DNA of 34,770 nucleotides from NCBI RefSeq assembly GCF_014764505.1, contig NZ_JACXWX010000049.1, positions 1 to 34,770 of the forward strand, in the 5' to 3' direction. The notes under the pieces are model-generated. The model worked only from the letters and a program-made list of their open reading frames with translations, was not told the DNA's origin and ran no database searches. The first letter of the stretch is position 1, and the number at the start of each line of letters is the position of its first letter. The stretch comes from Phormidium tenue FACHB-886. Its GTDB lineage: Bacteria; Cyanobacteriota; Cyanobacteriia; Elainellales; Elainellaceae. Positions 34,662 to 34,770 of this stretch are shown one piece after another. A program made the position numbers and the translations under genes.

Positions 34662-34770
34662 TATATAGCACTACGCATGTACGTTAGGACAGTATTTGAA
34701 GGCAGCATCGACACAATCACGGAAGTTCTCAAACTCATCCCACCGTTGTCGCATCCAATTCTTGAGCACA
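34662..34770 (-). mobile_element. Right end of an insertion sequence, probably IS630 family, cut by the window
   Basis: The sequence from about 34662 (TATAGCACTACGCATGTA) looks like an IS end that contains the transposase stop codon. IS630-type elements insert at TA, and TATATA occurs here. The other end and any flanking duplication lie outside the window, so the exact boundary is a guess. Confidence 0.45.
34671..34770 (-). CDS. Transposase, C-terminal fragment (IS630-like)
   Basis: The last 32 codons and TAG stop of a minus-strand gene are visible. The residues include KNWMRQRWDEFENFRDCVDA and end CPNVHA. This resembles the C-terminal end of IS630-family DDE transposases as I remember them from cyanobacteria, just after the final Glu of the catalytic triad, which is not in the window. 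Whether the full gene is intact cannot be told. Confidence 0.55.
   Translation of the reverse strand, partial: VLKNWMRQRWDEFENFRDCVDAAFKYCPNVHA

Overview
The window reads as chromosomal DNA of a cyanobacterium. It opens with the last 37 codons of psbA (photosystem II D1, with intact Mn-cluster ligands and the CtpA-processed tail). The palindrome GCGATCGC (HIP1, typical of many cyanobacteria) recurs, for example at 10987, 11549, 14811 and 16425. The gene content (TolC-type porin with a long proline-rich N-terminus, a methylglyoxal synthase/lipid kinase fusion, GGDEF and orphan receiver proteins) fits a Leptolyngbya-like lineage, but the genus is inference.

Layout. 1-2848 (+): psbA end and its terminator, an M23 peptidase with a bactofilin, and chorismate synthase aroC. 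2862-4501: an HDAC-family hydrolase (-) and a divergent unknown gene (+) whose leader carries two overlapping hairpins. 4588-8199: an OmpR-type regulator (+) converging with a family 2 glycosyltransferase (-), then a RarD-type transporter (-) and a receiver/coiled-coil protein (-). 8617-12472 (+): aldehyde dehydrogenase, purB and an alpha/beta hydrolase. 12494-14501: a GGDEF cyclase (-), a candidate 26-residue membrane peptide (-) and a gene-poor stretch. 14502-18811: alaS (+) and serA (-) converge on a perfect 19-bp hairpin. 18812-19645: intergenic DNA with a palindromic repeat. 19646-21748 (+): TolC. 21878-31125 (all -): MliC-domain secreted protein, Yip1-like membrane protein, a 974-residue membrane-anchored protein, a methylglyoxal synthase/diacylglycerol-kinase fusion, an ABC exporter and a family 4 glycosyltransferase. 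31455-34637 (+): phosphoglucomutase and a methyltransferase. The right edge cuts into a probable IS630-type transposase (-).

Most genes are housekeeping or widespread: shikimate pathway, purine and serine synthesis, alanyl-tRNA charging, glycogen/sugar-phosphate entry. The least understood part is the minus-strand envelope-flavoured run at 21878-31125. The 974-residue protein shows two separable hydrolase signatures, a Ser-Asp-His set and a C-terminal His/Asn-Cys pattern. The fusion enzyme has Glu where methylglyoxal synthases have a conserved catalytic Asp. Neither has a function that can be read from sequence alone.

No tRNA, rRNA, CRISPR array or prophage was recognised.
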